Assembly (NCBI GenBank): GCA_002453315.1
Contig: DKGO01000084.1
Coordinates: 451-8,920 of the forward strand
DNA length: 8,470 bases
Direction of reading: 5' to 3'
From: Caryophanales bacterium UBA6768
GTDB lineage: Bacteria > Bacillota > Bacilli > Bacillales_D > Amphibacillaceae
A program made the translations under genes and the position numbers. Positions 6,581 through 8,470 of the stretch are shown piece after piece. Under the pieces are notes generated by a model. The model ran no database searches, had not been told where the DNA came from, and saw only the letters and a list, made by a program, of their open reading frames with translations. Within the stretch, counting starts at the first letter, position 1, and every line of letters starts with the position of its first letter.

Positions 6581-7189
6581 ATGTCAATTATTTCAAATTG
6601 GATATTACGAATTATTATTTTTATTATTATTGCTACAATTATCGATGCTCTACTCCCGGAAACCAAAATGAAACAGTATGTCTATCTTGTCTTTGGATTT
6701 ATATTATTTCTAATTTTTACCCAACCATTACTATATTTGTTTTCAATCGATGTATTTAAGGAGGTAAATAAGGCAGAATCCTTTATTGAGCAATCCAATC
6801 GAGAGACATTTAATCAACCAATTTCTTACGATTTTCAAAAAAATGAAATAGAAGCGGAACAACGTGCATATATATTAAAACAAGCTAAATCAAAATTAAT
6901 GGAGGAAGCTAATTCAGTACTAGACAACCTATACGATGTTAAAATCACTGATTTGCAATTTGAATTTAATAATGAATTTGACAATGATAGCATTCAACAA
7001 TTCAATGTAACAATCAGTCCCATAGAGAAAAGTGATCATAACTCACAAATTGAGCCAGTAATAATTTCTACAAAAAAACAACATGAAGATAATTTAACTG
7101 TTAATACAAAAGCTATACAAGGGGAATTAAGCAAATTATGGGGAATTCAATATGAACATATTAATGTTGTATGGGGGGGAGGGGAGTAG
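6581..7189 (+). CDS. spoIIIAF: Stage III sporulation protein AF
   Basis: SpoIIIAF (202 residues) is anchored by two N-terminal membrane helices (about 6-24 and 32-56) and exposes a C-terminal ring-building-motif domain in the space between mother cell and forespore, where it can form an oligomeric ring. The segment EAEQRAYILKQAKSKLMEEA (91-110) forms the linker helix, followed by alternating strands (119-163) and a C-terminal helix and strand (174-198). A GTG at 6572 would extend it by three residues, but the ATG at 6581 fits the ribosome binding site AAGGTG (6569-6574, 6 nt away) and the family's MS start. It lies 10 bp after spoIIIAE. Its final codons run through a seven-G tract, and its TAG stop overlaps the spoIIIAG GTG start by one base. 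Confidence 0.94.
   Translation: MSIISNWILRIIIFIIIATIIDALLPETKMKQYVYLVFGFILFLIFTQPLLYLFSIDVFKEVNKAESFIEQSNRETFNQPISYDFQKNEIEAEQRAYILKQAKSKLMEEANSVLDNLYDVKITDLQFEFNNEFDNDSIQQFNVTISPIEKSDHNSQIEPVIISTKKQHEDNLTVNTKAIQGELSKLWGIQYEHINVVWGGGE
7173..7186 (+). promoter_or_regulatory. G-rich ribosome binding site of spoIIIAG inside the end of spoIIIAF
   Basis: Seven Gs, an A, four Gs, then AG form a purine block that includes GGAGG (7178-7182), 6 nt before the GTG at 7189. This is unusually G-rich for such an AT-rich region. The block supports the GTG start of spoIIIAG and not the in-frame ATG at 7171, which lies upstream of it. Confidence 0.75.
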
Positions 7190-7803
7190 TGAAATCTACA
7201 TGGTATTCAACGTTAAAACAATTATTTTCTAATATAATGAATAATAAAAAAAGACGTTATCTTGTTCTGATAGCATTAGTAGGTGTTTTTTTGATGGTTT
7301 TCAGTAATCAATTAACTACCAATGAAAAGGAACCTTCTAGTTTTGATCAGTCACTTGTTGAACAAAACAGCATTGAAGTAAAACAAAATAATCCCTTAGT
7401 AACAGATGTCTACGAAATGGAAAAAAGTTATGAAAGTAAATTACAACAACTGTTAAATCAAATGAGCTACATATCTGAAGTTGAAGTGATGGTTAATATT
7501 GATTCTACCAATGTAAATGTATATGAAAAAGATTTAACACTTGGCAAACAACTTTCCAATGAAACGGACCAAAATGGTGGAATGAGACAAGTTGAGGATG
7601 AAACGAATGAATCGAGATTAGTTGTTGTTAGGGAAGGTGACAAAGAGAAACCTTTGTTAATTCAAACAAAAAAGCCAGAAATACGAGGGGTTCTCATCAT
7701 AGCGAAAGGAGCTGAAAGTCCAAATACGAAGAAATTGATCATCGATGCAGTTGCGAAAGTACTGGGTGTACCAACCTATAAAATTTCTATTATGTCTAAA
7801 TGA
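7189..7803 (+). CDS. spoIIIAG: Stage III sporulation protein AG
   Basis: SpoIIIAG forms a very large ring (30 subunits in the Bacillus subtilis structure) between the mother cell and forespore membranes, a core part of the channel. The 204 residues contain a basic cytoplasmic start, one membrane helix (about 23-41), a polar linker (42-75) and the ring-building domain (about 77-204). The domain has the insertion that forms the beta-triangle in the family, near 108-165 (NVYEKD through PLLIQTKKPEIRGVLIIAKG), then a closing helix and strand (180-202). It is shorter than the B. subtilis protein (about 229 residues), mostly in the linker and C-terminal tail. The GTG at 7189 is chosen for its G-rich ribosome binding site; an ATG at 7171 would lie before that site. 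Its stop overlaps an ATG at 7800 as ATGA, but spoIIIAH probably starts later. Confidence 0.94.
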   Translation: MKSTWYSTLKQLFSNIMNNKKRRYLVLIALVGVFLMVFSNQLTTNEKEPSSFDQSLVEQNSIEVKQNNPLVTDVYEMEKSYESKLQQLLNQMSYISEVEVMVNIDSTNVNVYEKDLTLGKQLSNETDQNGGMRQVEDETNESRLVVVREGDKEKPLLIQTKKPEIRGVLIIAKGAESPNTKKLIIDAVAKVLGVPTYKISIMSK

Positions 7804-7811
7804 GAGGGGAG
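7803..7811 (+). promoter_or_regulatory. Ribosome binding site deciding the TTG start of spoIIIAH
   Basis: AGAGGGGAG starts at the last base of the spoIIIAG stop codon and lies 6 nt before the TTG at 7818. The in-frame ATG at 7800 precedes this purine block and has no ribosome binding site of its own, so TTG is preferred. Confidence 0.7.
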
Positions 7812-7817
7812 AATATT

Positions 7818-8372
7818 TTGATAAAAAGACAAACAGTATGGTTATTAACGATGTTAAGTTTAATGATTGTTTTAAGTGCATATTATATTTTGTCCGATAA
7901 AGATGATTATGCTTATATTGTAGAAGACGAAAATGAAGGTGAGCAATCAGTAAGTCAAGATCCAACTTATGATACTTCAGAAATTGAATATGAGGAAGTA
8001 GAAAATTTAAATGGGAGTGAATTTTTTACAACAGTGCGCATGGAACTCCAAGATAAACGTAATTTACAAAAAGAACGCTTACTAGAAGTCATAGCAGCAA
8101 ACAATGTCTCTGCCAATGAAATTAATGAGGCATTAGAGGAAATAAATGTCTTAGAAAATTTAGAATCAAAGGAATCTATTTTAAGAGAAACTATTTTATC
8201 AACGGATGAGGCCTATGAAGACGTGTTAGTACGGGCAGAAGAAGATAAAGTTCATGTTCATATAATAACAGATCATTTATCAAAAGAGGCGGCAGTACAT
8301 ATTATGCAAATGGTAAGGGATGAAATTGGGATAGACCAAGTCGATGTTAATTTTCAACCAGTTAAAGGATAA
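7818..8372 (+). CDS. spoIIIAH: Stage III sporulation protein AH
   Basis: SpoIIIAH is the mother-cell half of the zipper that binds forespore SpoIIQ across the intermembrane space, helping engulfment and forming the channel. From the TTG start the protein has 184 residues: a short basic start, one membrane helix (about 7-24), an acidic linker (25-66, rich in Asp and Glu) and a YscJ/FliF-like ring-building domain (about 67-184). The domain opens with two long helices (75-112 and 115-133) and ends with strands around EDVLVRAEEDKVHVHIITD (134-152) and DQVDVNFQP. The first residues, KRQTVWLLTMLSL after the initiator, are nearly identical to the Bacillus subtilis N-terminus, which supports TTG over the ATG at 7800. 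The B. subtilis protein is about 218 residues; the shortfall is mainly in the linker. It is the last gene of the operon, followed by a terminator. Confidence 0.95.
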   Translation: MIKRQTVWLLTMLSLMIVLSAYYILSDKDDYAYIVEDENEGEQSVSQDPTYDTSEIEYEEVENLNGSEFFTTVRMELQDKRNLQKERLLEVIAANNVSANEINEALEEINVLENLESKESILRETILSTDEAYEDVLVRAEEDKVHVHIITDHLSKEAAVHIMQMVRDEIGIDQVDVNFQPVKG

Positions 8373-8377
8373 TGCCT

Positions 8378-8414
8378 AACCAGGTGCAGTTACTTTGCAT
8401 CTGGTTTATTTATT
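8378..8414 (+). terminator. Rho-independent terminator closing the spoIIIA operon
   Basis: An 11-bp stem AACCAGGTGCA/TGCATCTGGTT (8378-8388 with 8396-8406, one G-U pair) encloses a 7-nt loop. It is followed by a T-rich but interrupted tail (TATTTATTT). It begins 6 bp after the spoIIIAH stop. The imperfect T-run may allow some read-through. Confidence 0.8.
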
Positions 8415-8470
8415 TCAATTTGTTAGTTTAACCCTGATAAGGTGAATTAATTTCATAATTACTCTTTTTA
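8415..8470. other. Non-coding end of the window, upstream of the next (unseen) gene
   Basis: These 56 AT-rich bases contain no open frame of note. TTGTTA (8420-8425) could be a weak -35, but the matching -10 position reads TGAATT and is poor. In Bacillus subtilis accB follows spoIIIAH, so the leader of an acetyl-CoA carboxylase operon is the natural guess; nothing here proves it. Confidence 0.3.

Noticed and set aside
6460..6940. Internal sigma-E promoter within spoIIIAE/AF (CATATATT at 6464, CATATATA at 6867, TATACGAT at 6930)
   Set aside because: I recall a report of an internal promoter in the B. subtilis spoIIIA locus and looked for one. Each of these -10-like strings lacks a convincing -35 (kmATATT) 13-15 bp upstream, so none is called.
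7657..7965. Minus-strand open frame of 102 codons across the spoIIIAG/spoIIIAH junction
   Set aside because: It is antisense to two conserved genes, and its composition (His, Phe, Tyr and Leu rich) looks like a shadow of lysine- and glutamate-rich coding sequence.
1..8470. A novel defence, mobile or biosynthetic system
   Set aside because: Every gene is assigned by motif or position to conserved Bacillaceae loci. No transposase, integrase, toxin-antitoxin pair, CRISPR repeat or long direct repeat was seen on either strand.

Overview
The window is a chromosomal segment of a low-GC, endospore-forming member of the Bacillaceae. The evidence is the AT-rich base composition, strong GGAGG-type ribosome binding sites, TTG and GTG starts, and a complete eight-gene spoIIIA sporulation operon next to efp and a YqhT-type peptidase. 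The order matches the yqhQ-yqhR-yqhT-efp-spoIIIA stretch of Bacillus subtilis as I remember it, with two genes absent. The divergence of the proteins from B. subtilis suggests a different genus; I cannot name it.

Layout. Positions 1-836 (minus strand, running off the left edge) encode a YqhQ/DUF1385 membrane protein. A 121-bp divergent gap with a small palindrome separates it from yqhR (958-1461, plus strand), a four-helix membrane protein. An M24B Xaa-Pro dipeptidase-like gene (yqhT) and efp (elongation factor P) follow as a probable two-gene unit that ends in a clear intrinsic terminator at 3196-3224. Directly after it lies a plausible sigma-E promoter, and then spoIIIAA-AB-AC-AD-AE-AF-AG-AH fill 3284-8372, tightly packed or overlapping. 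A second hairpin terminator at 8378-8414 closes the operon. The last ~60 bases are non-coding; in B. subtilis accB comes next.

How the genes work together. In the mother cell during engulfment, sigma-E drives spoIIIA. The eight proteins assemble with forespore SpoIIQ into the A-Q channel ('feeding tube'). SpoIIIAA is the cytoplasmic ATPase, SpoIIIAB a type II secretion F-like protein, SpoIIIAC, AD and AE form the membrane platform, and SpoIIIAF, AG and AH carry ring-building domains in the space between the two membranes. The channel keeps the forespore active for late sigma-G expression. EF-P relieves ribosome stalling at proline runs, and YqhT probably cleaves Xaa-Pro dipeptides; neither is part of the channel.

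Four starts were moved inward from the longest reading frame (yqhT, spoIIID-like spoIIIAD, spoIIIAF, spoIIIAG) and a fifth, spoIIIAH, to a TTG codon, using ribosome binding sites and remembered family N-termini. I see no mobile element, CRISPR array, tRNA, rRNA or phage gene, and no stretch over 300 bases without a gene. This is a conserved core locus, not a novel system. The second-look points are small: a G-run at the spoIIIAF/AG junction, three staggered ATGs before spoIIIAE, and the uncharacterised yqhQ and yqhR.
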